DNA from: Exiguobacterium sp. SL-9
GTDB lineage: Bacteria; Bacillota; Bacilli; Exiguobacteriales; Exiguobacteriaceae
Assembly (NCBI RefSeq): GCF_004336985.1
Contig: NZ_SJUO01000002.1
Coordinates: forward strand, 682,001-746,000
Direction: 5' to 3'
Length of the DNA stretch: 64,000 nt
The stretch's first letter is position 1, and every line of letters starts with the position of its first letter. The translations under genes were made by a program, and so were the position numbers. Shown here piece by piece: positions 41,808 through 50,464 of this stretch. The notes under the pieces are model-generated. The model made no database searches, had not been told where the DNA came from, and saw nothing but the letters and a program-made list of their open reading frames with translations.

Positions 41808-43637
41808 TTATATCACTTGTTTCGTGAACCGTCGTACGGTCAACACGTAATAGAGCGCATAGATCGCGCTGTACACACCCATCCAGACGAGCACCGGCAC
41901 CGTGAAATCCATCGCCAACAACCGCGAGAACGCGACGAGGGCGACCGAGGCGTGCACGATTCCGAGCGAGAATGGCGCCAGGAAGACGACGGCAATCTGT
42001 TGCCGAATCGTCCGCTTCACATCTCGTTTTGAGATACCGACTTTCCGTAGCACCTCGTATTTGGCCCGGTCTTCCTCGGCCTCGGTCATCGTCTTGAAGT
42101 AAATGATGCTGCCGGTGGCGACGAGGAAGACGAGTCCGAGGAAACTACCGACGAACAACAGCGCACCATGTACGGCCATCGCCTCGCTATACAACGCCGT
42201 CGCGCTCGAGAAGTTCGCCTCAATCGATAACGAATCGGACAAGGCTGACTGTTCTTTATAGTCGGCGACCGAGACGGCCTGATACGTCGCCGCCTCTTCC
42301 GGCAGTGCCGTGAACACGTCATCCGGCGTCACGAGGAGTAAGCCGCCGAACGTCATGACGTTGAGTGGTGTCTGCTCATAGCGAGAGGCGACTTCATGCG
42401 TCACGCCGTCAAGCTCGACCTCAGTCACATGTTCTGAGAACCGCTCATCATAGAACGGATCAATCAAATAGACCTGATTAGAGGCTAGCATTTTTGGCGT
42501 GTCCCAGCCCATATCAGTCGCGACGTCACGAAACGTCGACTCGTCGATAACGCCGTATTCGCGCTCCCCCATCTCTCCTGCGACTCGGACCGTCTTCTCG
42601 AGAATCGTCGCCTGATGGAGCACGTCGGCGTCGATGTCACGCGTCTCTCCTTGCCAGGCGAACGTATACGGGGCATAAGATGTGACTTGTTGCTCCGCGT
42701 AATAATAGACGCTGAAAATCGCGCCGCCGGCCGTGATTGCCGTCGCACTGATGATGCTGATGAGCGTGAGCGTCTTCGCGTTCCCACGGATCCGGTATAA
42801 CAGCTGTGACGTCGTCAACAAGTTGAGGCGACGCCACGCCCAACGTTCGTTCTTTTTCAAACGACCGAGAATAAAGATGAGGACGCTATGGAACAACAGG
42901 CCCGACCCGACGATTGTGAGACCGATGATGAGGAGCGGCATCGCCGCCGTAAGGTATCCCCAAAGCGGTGACGTCGCCAAATCTTGCAGCGCAAGCCAGT
43001 AGGCCGCTCCGAGGACGAGCACGCCGAGGAGTGCCATGATCGGGCTCGCTTTTGGGACGTCTTCGCCTTTTTTGTCGGCATGGAACAGTTCGATCAATTT
43101 GAAGCGATAAATGACCCGGTAGCCCTGGAACGACGTGAACAAGAAAATCGCTACGAAGACGAGCATCGTCTCGCTCAGCGCCGACGTCGAAACGGTGAAA
43201 CCAATCGACAAGTCACTGTTCATCAACCGGAGCAACAGCTGTAACAGCGCGTTCGAGCCGAGGAGACCGAGTCCGATCCCGACGAGGAGCGACACCGCCC
43301 CGATGACGAAGTTCTCGAACAACAGGAGCGTCCCGATTTGTTTTTTACGCACCCCGAGGAGTGAATAGAGTCCAACCTCGCGTTTACGCCCTTTCAAAAA
43401 GAAGGCGTTCGAGTAGGCGATGAATAAGGCGACGAAGACGAGCAAGATGAACGTCGAGGCGCTCATCAAGCTTCGAATCTGTCCCGACGTCTCCGCCAAG
43501 CCGCTGATCTCGTCGCTATGCTTGAGCGTCGCGAACGTGAAATAGATGATGATCGAGAAGATGGTCGTCCCGACGTAAAGGGCATAGCGTGACAAGTTAC
43601 GGGCGACGTTCTTCTTCGCCAAATCAAACAGCGTCAT
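41808..43637 (-). CDS. BceB/YxdM-type ABC transporter permease
   Basis: 609 residues, ten-helix FtsX-domain permease of the antimicrobial-peptide sensing/resistance type. FtsX pair near the start (FLKGRKREVGLYSLLGVRKKQIGTLLLFEN) and repeated at the end (YFKTMTEAEEDRAKYEVLRKVGISKRDVKRTIRQQ). The extracellular domain of about 190 residues between helices 7 and 8 (about 315-505) is the hallmark of BceB proteins. Start placed at ATG 43635-43637 (MTLFDLAKKN) with GGGCGGT upstream rather than the GTG three codons earlier. Confidence 0.88.
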   Translation of the reverse strand: MTLFDLAKKNVARNLSRYALYVGTTIFSIIIYFTFATLKHSDEISGLAETSGQIRSLMSASTFILLVFVALFIAYSNAFFLKGRKREVGLYSLLGVRKKQIGTLLLFENFVIGAVSLLVGIGLGLLGSNALLQLLLRLMNSDLSIGFTVSTSALSETMLVFVAIFLFTSFQGYRVIYRFKLIELFHADKKGEDVPKASPIMALLGVLVLGAAYWLALQDLATSPLWGYLTAAMPLLIIGLTIVGSGLLFHSVLIFILGRLKKNERWAWRRLNLLTTSQLLYRIRGNAKTLTLISIISATAITAGGAIFSVYYYAEQQVTSYAPYTFAWQGETRDIDADVLHQATILEKTVRVAGEMGEREYGVIDESTFRDVATDMGWDTPKMLASNQVYLIDPFYDERFSEHVTEVELDGVTHEVASRYEQTPLNVMTFGGLLLVTPDDVFTALPEEAATYQAVSVADYKEQSALSDSLSIEANFSSATALYSEAMAVHGALLFVGSFLGLVFLVATGSIIYFKTMTEAEEDRAKYEVLRKVGISKRDVKRTIRQQIAVVFLAPFSLGIVHASVALVAFSRLLAMDFTVPVLVWMGVYSAIYALYYVLTVRRFTKQVI

Positions 43638-44382
43638 CAGACGCACCGCCCTTCAACTCATCAAGAATCGTCTGATAGAACGTATCGCGTGACGTCGTGC
43701 CACGAATCAGTTCTTTCGATAACCGGCCGTCCTGGATGTAGAGGACCCGGCGACAGAAACTCGCCGCGTAGGCGTCGTGCGTCACCATCATAATCGTCGT
43801 CTCGGCCTCGTTCAGCCCGGCGAGCGTCTGGAGCAGGTCCGTCGCCGACTTCGAGTCGAGCGCCCCGGTCGGTTCGTCGGCAAAGATGAGTTTCGGATTA
43901 GAAATGAGTGCGCGGCACACCGCCGTCCGCTGTTTCTGTCCGCCTGAGATTTGATACGGGTATTGGTCGAGGATCGCCTTGATCCCGAACCGATGTGCGA
44001 GCGCGTCGACGCGTGAACGTGTCTCATCGATCGGCGTCTTCGTGACGGCGAGCGGGAGCAGGATGTTCTCCCGGACCGTGAGCGAGTCGAGTAGGTTATA
44101 GTCTTGGAAGATGAAACCGAGATGGTCGCGTCGGAAGTCGGAGAGCGCCTCTTCTTCGAGCTTGGCGATATTCTCCCCGTCGACGAGGATGTCCCCGTCC
44201 GTCGGCGTATCAATCGTCGCGAGCACGTTCAACAGCGTCGACTTCCCGGCTCCAGACGGCCCCATGATTCCGACGAACTCGCCGTGGTCGATCGTGAACG
44301 ACACCCCATCGAGCGCGTGGAAGGCGTTGCCCCCCGTCACGTATGTTTTTTTAATGGCATCAACTTGTAGTAATGGATTCAT
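43624..44382 (-). CDS. BceA/YxdL-type ABC transporter ATP-binding protein
   Basis: 252 residues. Walker A GPSGAGKST (41-49), Q-loop FIFQDYNLLD, signature ISGGQKQRTA, Walker B LIFADEPTGALD, H-loop MVTHDAYAASF: complete MacB/LolD-like ATPase. Overlaps the permease by 14 nt. Divergent from the response regulator with 108 bp between the start codons; this region holds phased CCTTA repeats. Confidence 0.9.
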   Translation of the reverse strand: MNPLLQVDAIKKTYVTGGNAFHALDGVSFTIDHGEFVGIMGPSGAGKSTLLNVLATIDTPTDGDILVDGENIAKLEEEALSDFRRDHLGFIFQDYNLLDSLTVRENILLPLAVTKTPIDETRSRVDALAHRFGIKAILDQYPYQISGGQKQRTAVCRALISNPKLIFADEPTGALDSKSATDLLQTLAGLNEAETTIMMVTHDAYAASFCRRVLYIQDGRLSKELIRGTTSRDTFYQTILDELKGGASDDAV

Positions 44383-44422
44383 TGTTCAGCACCTCTTTCT
44401 GAATACAACGATAAAGGACATA

Positions 44423-44460
44423 CCTTAACTGAAAATCACGCGTACCTTACGAAATCCTTA
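44423..44460 (+). promoter_or_regulatory. Phased direct repeats, candidate response-regulator site
   Basis: CCTTA occurs at 44423, 44445 and 44456, i.e. spaced 22 and 11 bp (whole helical turns), upstream of a possible -10 TATGCT for the two-component operon. OmpR-type regulators usually bind such phased direct repeats. Confidence 0.45.
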
Positions 44461-44490
44461 AGTGTTATGCTTGAGCGAGAGGTGATGAAT

Positions 44491-45183
44491 ATGGAACAAC
44501 CACGCATCTTGATCGTCGACGACGAGAGAGATTTATGTACGCTCATCCAAAAAGCGTTAGAGAAAGAGGGATTTCGTGAGATTCGGACGGCCCATACGAT
44601 TCGAGACGGGTTCGCGGCGTTCACCGCGTTCGCACCTCATCTCGCCATCCTCGACGTCATGTTGCCGGACGGAGAAGGGTACGAACTATGTCAGCAAATC
44701 CGGAACACGTCGAACATCCCGATCTTATTTTTGTCGGCCAAGTCCGACGAGGTCGACAAGATTCTCGGCCTCGCTATCGGTGGCGACGACTATATCACGA
44801 AGCCGTTCAGCCCGAAAGAAGTCGCCTTCCGCGTCAAGGCGCAACTCCGGCGCGTCTCGCTCTATGATGCGCCGGAACTTCCCGCCGAAACGATCGTCGG
44901 CCCGTTCAAGTTGAACGCGGACGGCACCGAGGTGTATCGCGATGGGGTTCGGCTCGAGCTGACGGCCAAGGAAGTCGGCCTGCTCGCCTGCTTCATGCGC
45001 AACCCGAACCGAATCCTCAGTAAAGAGACGCTGTTCACGCAAGTGTGGGGTGAAGATTTTTATGGCGCCGACAACACGGTCATGGTACACATGCGCCGAC
45101 TCCGAGAAAAAATCGAACCGAACCCGTCCCAACCGACCTACATCAAAACGGTCAAAGGGCTCGGCTACAAGTTCGGGGCATAG
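44491..45183 (+). CDS. OmpR-family response regulator
   Basis: 230 residues. Receiver with acidic pair in IVDDERD, phospho-Asp in LAILDVMLPDGEG, Ser/Thr in FLSAKS and Lys in YITKPFSPKE; C-terminal winged helix with LTAKEVGLLACFMRNPNRILSKETLF and YIKTVKGLGYKF. Chosen start ATG 44491 has GAGAGGTGA six bases upstream; the earlier in-frame starts overlap that site. Presumably controls the divergent BceAB-type transporter and itself. Confidence 0.92.
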   Translation: MEQPRILIVDDERDLCTLIQKALEKEGFREIRTAHTIRDGFAAFTAFAPHLAILDVMLPDGEGYELCQQIRNTSNIPILFLSAKSDEVDKILGLAIGGDDYITKPFSPKEVAFRVKAQLRRVSLYDAPELPAETIVGPFKLNADGTEVYRDGVRLELTAKEVGLLACFMRNPNRILSKETLFTQVWGEDFYGADNTVMVHMRRLREKIEPNPSQPTYIKTVKGLGYKFGA

Positions 45184-45196
45184 GAGGCGGTCACTT

Positions 45197-46570
45197 GTGA
45201 AATGGAAACTGACCGGCAGCTATTTGGTGTCAATCTTGGCCATCGTCGCGATCGTCGTCATCTTGAACGTGATCATCCTCGTGACCCTGTTGATCAATCA
45301 GCGGACCGGGATTGACGACGTCGAGAGCAACTCCGGCGAGACGTTCACGCGCACATTCAACCAATACATGACGCTCGAGAACGGGGAACCGATCGTCAGT
45401 CCGGATGGTGTCCGCGCGCTCGAGACGAATAACGCGTTCCTGCAAGTGCTCGACGAGTCGGGCCGTGTCGTCAGCGAAATCGATGCGCCCGAAACGGCAC
45501 CGGACGCGTACGCGCCGATTGAATTGATTCATATCTATAAATACAAAGACGACGACCTCGTCCTCTATTTCATTGGCGAGTTCGAGGATTACAGCTATCT
45601 CGTCGGCTTCCCCGAGGCAACCGAGGGCCGTATCGTCACGATGATCGACCCCCAGTCCGTCCTTGCCTACTTGTCGAAGGCCGGGCTCATCTTGCTCATC
45701 GTCGATCTCGCCGTCGCGGCGCTGATCGGACTCGCCTTCACCTCGATTTTGACGAAACCCGTCTATCGATTGACCGAACGGATCGCCCAGTTGAAGGCAC
45801 GTGATTTCTCGACCGTCGAACCGAAACGACCCGGCATGTATCGACCTGTCTTCGCCAACTTGAACGACGTGTCCGAGACGTTGACGACGTACGAGTCGGA
45901 ACGGGAAGAGCTCGAAAAACACCGGAAAGAGTGGATGAGCAACGTCTCGCACGACTTGAAGACGCCGCTCGCCTCGATCCAAGGGTATGCGGAGTTGCTC
46001 GACGATCGTGACCTCGAGGAAGCGGAACGAATCCAATACGCCGAAGTCATCGAACGCCAGGCAATGTATATGAAGGAACTAATCGACGACTTCAATTTGA
46101 CGATGCGGCTTCAGCACGGCGACTTCCCGCTCGAGACCGTCGCGACCGGGCTCGAGGCGTTCGTCCGTGAGCTCGTGATCGACGTGTTGAACGACGCTCG
46201 GTTTTCTACGCGGGACGTCTCATTCGCGAGCAAGGACGCGGCCACACGGGCGATCGACCGGCACTTCATGAAGCGGTCATTGCTCAACTTCTTGTATAAC
46301 GCCTTGCTCCATAATGACGAGACGGTCGCGGTCCGCGTCACCGTCGAACACGACACGATCACGATTCAAGACGACGGCACCGGCATCGACGCGAAGGATT
46401 TGCCGTACATCTTCGAACGTTACTATCGAGGCACGAACACGACCGATTCGCTCGGGAGCGGGCTCGGCATGGCCATTTCCCGGGACATCATTAAAGCGCA
46501 TGGCGGCACCGTCACCATGACGAGTGAACGCGGTGTCGGGACGACGATTCGTATCGAGTTGCCGGCATAA
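45197..46570 (+). CDS. Sensor histidine kinase with extracellular domain
   Basis: 457 residues. TM1 about 9-32, extracellular sensor about 33-160, TM2 about 165-190, HAMP, DHp with phospho-His in MSNVSHDLKTPLASI, ATPase domain with DDGTGI, F-box region FERYYRGT and GSGLGMAIS. GTG start at 45197 after AGGAGG; the frame continues upstream but overlaps the regulator. Unlike the short BceS-type kinases usually found with BceAB transporters, it has a large outside domain and a HAMP. Confidence 0.9.
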   Translation: MKWKLTGSYLVSILAIVAIVVILNVIILVTLLINQRTGIDDVESNSGETFTRTFNQYMTLENGEPIVSPDGVRALETNNAFLQVLDESGRVVSEIDAPETAPDAYAPIELIHIYKYKDDDLVLYFIGEFEDYSYLVGFPEATEGRIVTMIDPQSVLAYLSKAGLILLIVDLAVAALIGLAFTSILTKPVYRLTERIAQLKARDFSTVEPKRPGMYRPVFANLNDVSETLTTYESEREELEKHRKEWMSNVSHDLKTPLASIQGYAELLDDRDLEEAERIQYAEVIERQAMYMKELIDDFNLTMRLQHGDFPLETVATGLEAFVRELVIDVLNDARFSTRDVSFASKDAATRAIDRHFMKRSLLNFLYNALLHNDETVAVRVTVEHDTITIQDDGTGIDAKDLPYIFERYYRGTNTTDSLGSGLGMAISRDIIKAHGGTVTMTSERGVGTTIRIELPA

Positions 46571-46611
46571 CAAAGAAGGATCCGCTCAACGGAGCGAATC
46601 CTTCTTTGTCG
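46571..46611. terminator. Bidirectional terminator
   Basis: ACAAAGAAGGAT / ATCCTTCTTTGT with inner CGCTC/GAGCG around AACG; between the convergent kinase and EAL genes. Confidence 0.88.
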
Positions 46612-48439
46612 TTTCATATTCATGAATCCACATCTCGAGTTCGTCGATCGGGAGCGGACGCGCAAAATAATACCCTTGCATCTCGTCACAACCGAGCGAA
46701 CGGAGCGTATCGAGCTGTTCAGGCGTCTCGATTCCTTCGCACACCGTCTTCAGTTCGAGTCCGCGGGCGAGCTCGATAATCGACTGGACGATGACGTTTC
46801 CGGTCGGGTCATTGTCTGTCACTTGGATGAACTGACGGTCAATCTTGATTTCATGGATCGGGTAATGCTTCAAATAGACGAACGCCGAGAACCCGGTACC
46901 GAAGTCGTCAATTGAGATCGAGAAACCTTGTTCCCGGAAGGCGATGAAGCGATCGATGACGTGTTGCTGATTCTCCATCCCGACACTCTCTGTGATCTCG
47001 AACGTCAAATAGTTCGGACAGACGTTCATCTCCTTGACGATTTGGGCCAACTTCTCGACGACCCCGTCCGATAGGAAATGACGGGCCGACAAGTTCAATG
47101 CCAGTTGATACATGCGCCCCGAGGCGTGCCAAATTTTCAACTGACGGCATGCCTCGGCGAGCGCCCACTCTTCGAGCTCGATAATGACACCGGTCGATTC
47201 GGCAATCGGGATGAAGTCAAGCGGTGGGATCAACCCGTGTTTCGGATGAACCCAACGCATCAGTCCTTCAAATCCGTTCAGTTTACCGGTCGAAGCTTCG
47301 ATCTTCGGCTGATAGTAGAGCGTAAACTCGTTCAAAGCGAGCCCTTTTCTGAGGTTCATCTCAAGCGTCAGGCGTGCCGTCGCCTTCTCGCTCATCTCTT
47401 CTTCGTAAAAGGCGATCCCCCCACGTTGTACGTGACGCTCATTGGCTGTGATCCGTGTCGTGTCCATCATCTCGAGCGTCGAACGACCTTTGTCTTCGAT
47501 TGAAATAAATGCGCTCATCGTCAAGACGACGTCGAGCTCCCCGACTGCAAACGGCTCGCTCGTCACCGACTCGCAAATATAATCAGCATACCCTTTGACT
47601 TTGATGCGGTCCCCGTAAGGCGTCCAAAGCAGGAACCCGGACTGAGAGATGCGCGCGAGTAACGTCGAATCGACGACTTGTCGGAGCCGCCTCGATAACT
47701 CGATGACAATCTTGTCCGAGCGCTCGATACCGATCGCCGTCTCGACGGAACGAAACTCGTCGGCCCGCAAATAAATCAAGGAGCCAAGCTGGTGTGGCAT
47801 CTGTTCCCGTAACGGGTCCACGCGTTCGATGAAGCCGTTCAAGTTCATGAGTCCGGTCTGTTCATCCGTGTAGGCAAGTTTGGCGAGGTGATCATCGATC
47901 GCTTGACGATCGAGCCGAAGATAGAGGATAGCGATAAAGTCGGACAGTGTGCTGACAATCAACTCCTCGACGAACGTCCATTGACGCGGCGCGTATGTCT
48001 CGCAACAGATGACCCCTTTAGCCCGGCTATTCGCGTAGATTGGAGCGTCGAGCATCGAGTACACATGTTGCCCTTCCACGAAATGCTGCTGATACAAGTC
48101 CTTCACCCATTCATGGGTCCGGACGTTTTCAAATGGCAATACCCGGTTCGTCCGCAGGGCGTCAAAATAGATGGGCGCGTCTTCCCGCACGACCGTCAAC
48201 GCCGGTTCACTCGGACCGCTCGCTTTTGAATAAGCGACTTGGCAACTGATTGATGCGTACGTTTCGTCAAAGTGCCAAATCGAGACCGTATCGACGTCGA
48301 GCATATCGGAGACGACTTCACACATGTAATGAAGCGTCCGCCGCACCCCGTCCTCTGTCACGTCAGGCACCCTTACGAGTTCGAACAGTTTCTCTTGATG
48401 TTTTCGATAAATTTGTGATGAATTGTTCCCCTCGTTCAT
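46586..48439 (-). CDS. GAF - degenerate GGDEF - EAL protein
   Basis: 617 residues, soluble. GAF-like sensor (about 25-170), a GGDEF-fold domain without the GGDEF signature (about 190-345; ARISQSGFLLWTP stands in its place), and an EAL phosphodiesterase domain (about 360-605). EAL reads EGL at Glu391 (FEGLMRW); the other metal-binding residues are present: ITESVGM, DDFGTGFS, KIDRQFI, and Glu in CEGIE. c-di-GMP hydrolysis is therefore likely, with the GAF and inactive GGDEF as regulators. Confidence 0.85.
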   Translation of the reverse strand: MNEGNNSSQIYRKHQEKLFELVRVPDVTEDGVRRTLHYMCEVVSDMLDVDTVSIWHFDETYASISCQVAYSKASGPSEPALTVVREDAPIYFDALRTNRVLPFENVRTHEWVKDLYQQHFVEGQHVYSMLDAPIYANSRAKGVICCETYAPRQWTFVEELIVSTLSDFIAILYLRLDRQAIDDHLAKLAYTDEQTGLMNLNGFIERVDPLREQMPHQLGSLIYLRADEFRSVETAIGIERSDKIVIELSRRLRQVVDSTLLARISQSGFLLWTPYGDRIKVKGYADYICESVTSEPFAVGELDVVLTMSAFISIEDKGRSTLEMMDTTRITANERHVQRGGIAFYEEEMSEKATARLTLEMNLRKGLALNEFTLYYQPKIEASTGKLNGFEGLMRWVHPKHGLIPPLDFIPIAESTGVIIELEEWALAEACRQLKIWHASGRMYQLALNLSARHFLSDGVVEKLAQIVKEMNVCPNYLTFEITESVGMENQQHVIDRFIAFREQGFSISIDDFGTGFSAFVYLKHYPIHEIKIDRQFIQVTDNDPTGNVIVQSIIELARGLELKTVCEGIETPEQLDTLRSLGCDEMQGYYFARPLPIDELEMWIHEYETTKKDSLR

Positions 48440-48625
48440 AAACTCCCCTACTCCCGTTCACACGTTTTCATTCATGATAGCATGAAAAGATCAATCAATA
48501 GGTTTCCAAAATTCAACAGAAAGTCAATTTTCAATTCCCCTCTTTCTTTAGTACTACCTATTTCTATGCCCTAAAATTATTGACCTTATTTTCAATGAAA
48601 TATACGGATTGAGCCATTTTCACCA

Positions 48626-48654
48626 TTGCCTGCTGTATATGTAAACCCTACAAT
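48626..48654 (+). promoter_or_regulatory. SigA-type promoter of the LysM-SH3b hydrolase
   Basis: TTGCCT (48626-48631), 17 bases, TACAAT (48649-48654), 63 bp before the start codon. The rest of the 278-bp gap (48440-48717) is AT-rich with no further gene. Confidence 0.65.
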
Positions 48655-48717
48655 AAACTTGTATCGCTTTACCTGTCGATAATTGTCAATTCAACGAATA
48701 GAAAAGGAAGTGACCCC

Positions 48718-50349
48718 ATGTCCCCTAAGTCCGGCCTCATGTACTCATTCGCCGCCATCGCCGCCGTCAGCATCATCGCCCAGGCCGACGAAGTCGCAGC
48801 AGCCAGCACACACGTCGTCCGTGCCGGTGACACGCTTTGGTCGATCAGCCAAAAGCACAACGTGTCGCTTGCCGATTTGAAGACCATCAACAAACTAAGC
48901 TCAGACCGAATCGCCATCGGCCAGACGCTCAAATTGAGTGAGAACACCTCGACCGGCGTAAAACCTGCCACGACCCAGGTCTCGTCAAACTCGACCCAAG
49001 TCACGACAGCCGCCTTGAACCTACGCCTCGCCGCAGGCACGTCACACAAAATACTTCTCACCATTCCGAAAGGAAAAACGCTCAAACCGATTCAAACGAG
49101 TGGTGCCTGGACGAAAGTGAGCTACGGTGGAAAGACCGGTTGGGTTCATAACGGCTACTTGAAAACCGCTTCCGTCAAACCGACCACACCAAGCAAACCA
49201 GCCACACCGAGCACACCAACTACAGCGACGACGTCACAGACGACCGCCAACTTGAATCTTCGCGCTTCGAAGTCGACAAACTCAAGCGTGCTCGTCACAA
49301 TCCCGAAAGGTAAATCAGTCACTGTTTTGAGCGTCGAAGGCAGTTGGTCTCACGTCAAATACGGCACTAAGACCGGATTTGTCGCCAATACATATTTAAT
49401 GAAGACGGCCTCGACTCCGACACCTGCTCCGAGTCAACCGACGGCTCCGGTCGCACCATCGAAGCCGGTCATTAAAGAAGAGAGCATCAGCCAATCGTTC
49501 GTCACGACTGCCAACTTGAATGTCCGTAAAGGCCCGGGGATTGGCTATGCCCTCGTCACAAACATCCCGAACGGTACGACCGTCAAAGCGACGAAACAAA
49601 GCGGCACGTGGGTGTATGTCACGTATAACGGCAAGAGCGGCTACGTCAGCACAGGCTATTTGAAACAGACGACGACGGCACCGAGCGCGCCGGTCACACC
49701 GAACGCCGGAGACGGCGGTGCGGGCAACGCCTCGTTCGACTATGTCGTCAATACCCCATCGCTCAACGTCCGCGCCTCAGCCTCGACGAGTTCGGCCGTC
49801 ATCGGCAACGTCACGGCCGGCCAGACGCTCCGTGTCGTTCAAACGTCGAACGGGTGGCATCAAATCTATATCGGCAACACGACAGGTTTCGTCGCGGCTT
49901 CATACGTCAAATCTGTGCCGAAAGGTTCTGTGACGGCACCGCCAAGCTCGTCTGACGGGCAAGCGAAGAGTCTCGCAGCCATCGCCGTCGCCAAGAAATT
50001 TGTCGGCACGCCTTACATCTGGGCATCATCGAACCCGGCCAACGGTGGGTTCGACTGCTCTGGACTTATCTATTACGCTTTCAATCAGGCTGGCTACAGC
50101 GTCCCACGTACGAACGTGGCTACGTATTGGGCTGGGTCTTATTTCGGAACACAGCTCAGTAAATCGTTTGTCCCACAACCGGGGGATCTCGTCTTCTTCG
50201 AGAACACGTACACGGCCGGACCGTCTCACATGGGCATCATGATCAATTCGGACACGTTCATCCACGCCGGGACGTACGGACTCGGTTACAACACGATCAG
50301 CAAAGAGCCATATTGGAAATCACGCGTCATCGGCTATAAGCGACCGTGA
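48718..50349 (+). CDS. Secreted LysM - SH3b(x4) - NlpC/P60 endopeptidase
   Basis: 543 residues, peptidoglycan hydrolase of the LytE/LytF/CwlS type. Signal peptide 1-29, LysM 31-73 (HVVRAGDTLWSISQKHNVS), four SH3b repeats (about 95-146, 173-226, 262-316, 342-398) separated by Thr/Pro/Ser linkers, and NlpC/P60 (about 420-543). Catalytic Cys447 (GFDCSGL) and His504 (GPSHMGIM). Good ribosome site AAGGAAGTGA. Its own promoter and terminator make it monocistronic. Confidence 0.93.
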   Translation: MSPKSGLMYSFAAIAAVSIIAQADEVAAASTHVVRAGDTLWSISQKHNVSLADLKTINKLSSDRIAIGQTLKLSENTSTGVKPATTQVSSNSTQVTTAALNLRLAAGTSHKILLTIPKGKTLKPIQTSGAWTKVSYGGKTGWVHNGYLKTASVKPTTPSKPATPSTPTTATTSQTTANLNLRASKSTNSSVLVTIPKGKSVTVLSVEGSWSHVKYGTKTGFVANTYLMKTASTPTPAPSQPTAPVAPSKPVIKEESISQSFVTTANLNVRKGPGIGYALVTNIPNGTTVKATKQSGTWVYVTYNGKSGYVSTGYLKQTTTAPSAPVTPNAGDGGAGNASFDYVVNTPSLNVRASASTSSAVIGNVTAGQTLRVVQTSNGWHQIYIGNTTGFVAASYVKSVPKGSVTAPPSSSDGQAKSLAAIAVAKKFVGTPYIWASSNPANGGFDCSGLIYYAFNQAGYSVPRTNVATYWAGSYFGTQLSKSFVPQPGDLVFFENTYTAGPSHMGIMINSDTFIHAGTYGLGYNTISKEPYWKSRVIGYKRP

Positions 50350-50367
50350 CCTTCGACGCATTCATTG

Positions 50368-50393
50368 ACCCGACCTTTGTCGGGTTTTTTTTC
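50368..50393 (+). terminator. Terminator of the LysM-SH3b hydrolase
   Basis: ACCCGAC (50368-50374) / GTCGGGT (50379-50385) followed by a T-run. Confidence 0.85.
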
Positions 50394-50464
50394 GTGGGGC
50401 AGGATTTCCCTCGAAAGACTCGAACACCAAAGATAGAATAGGAAGAGAAAAAAGGAGGTATCCG

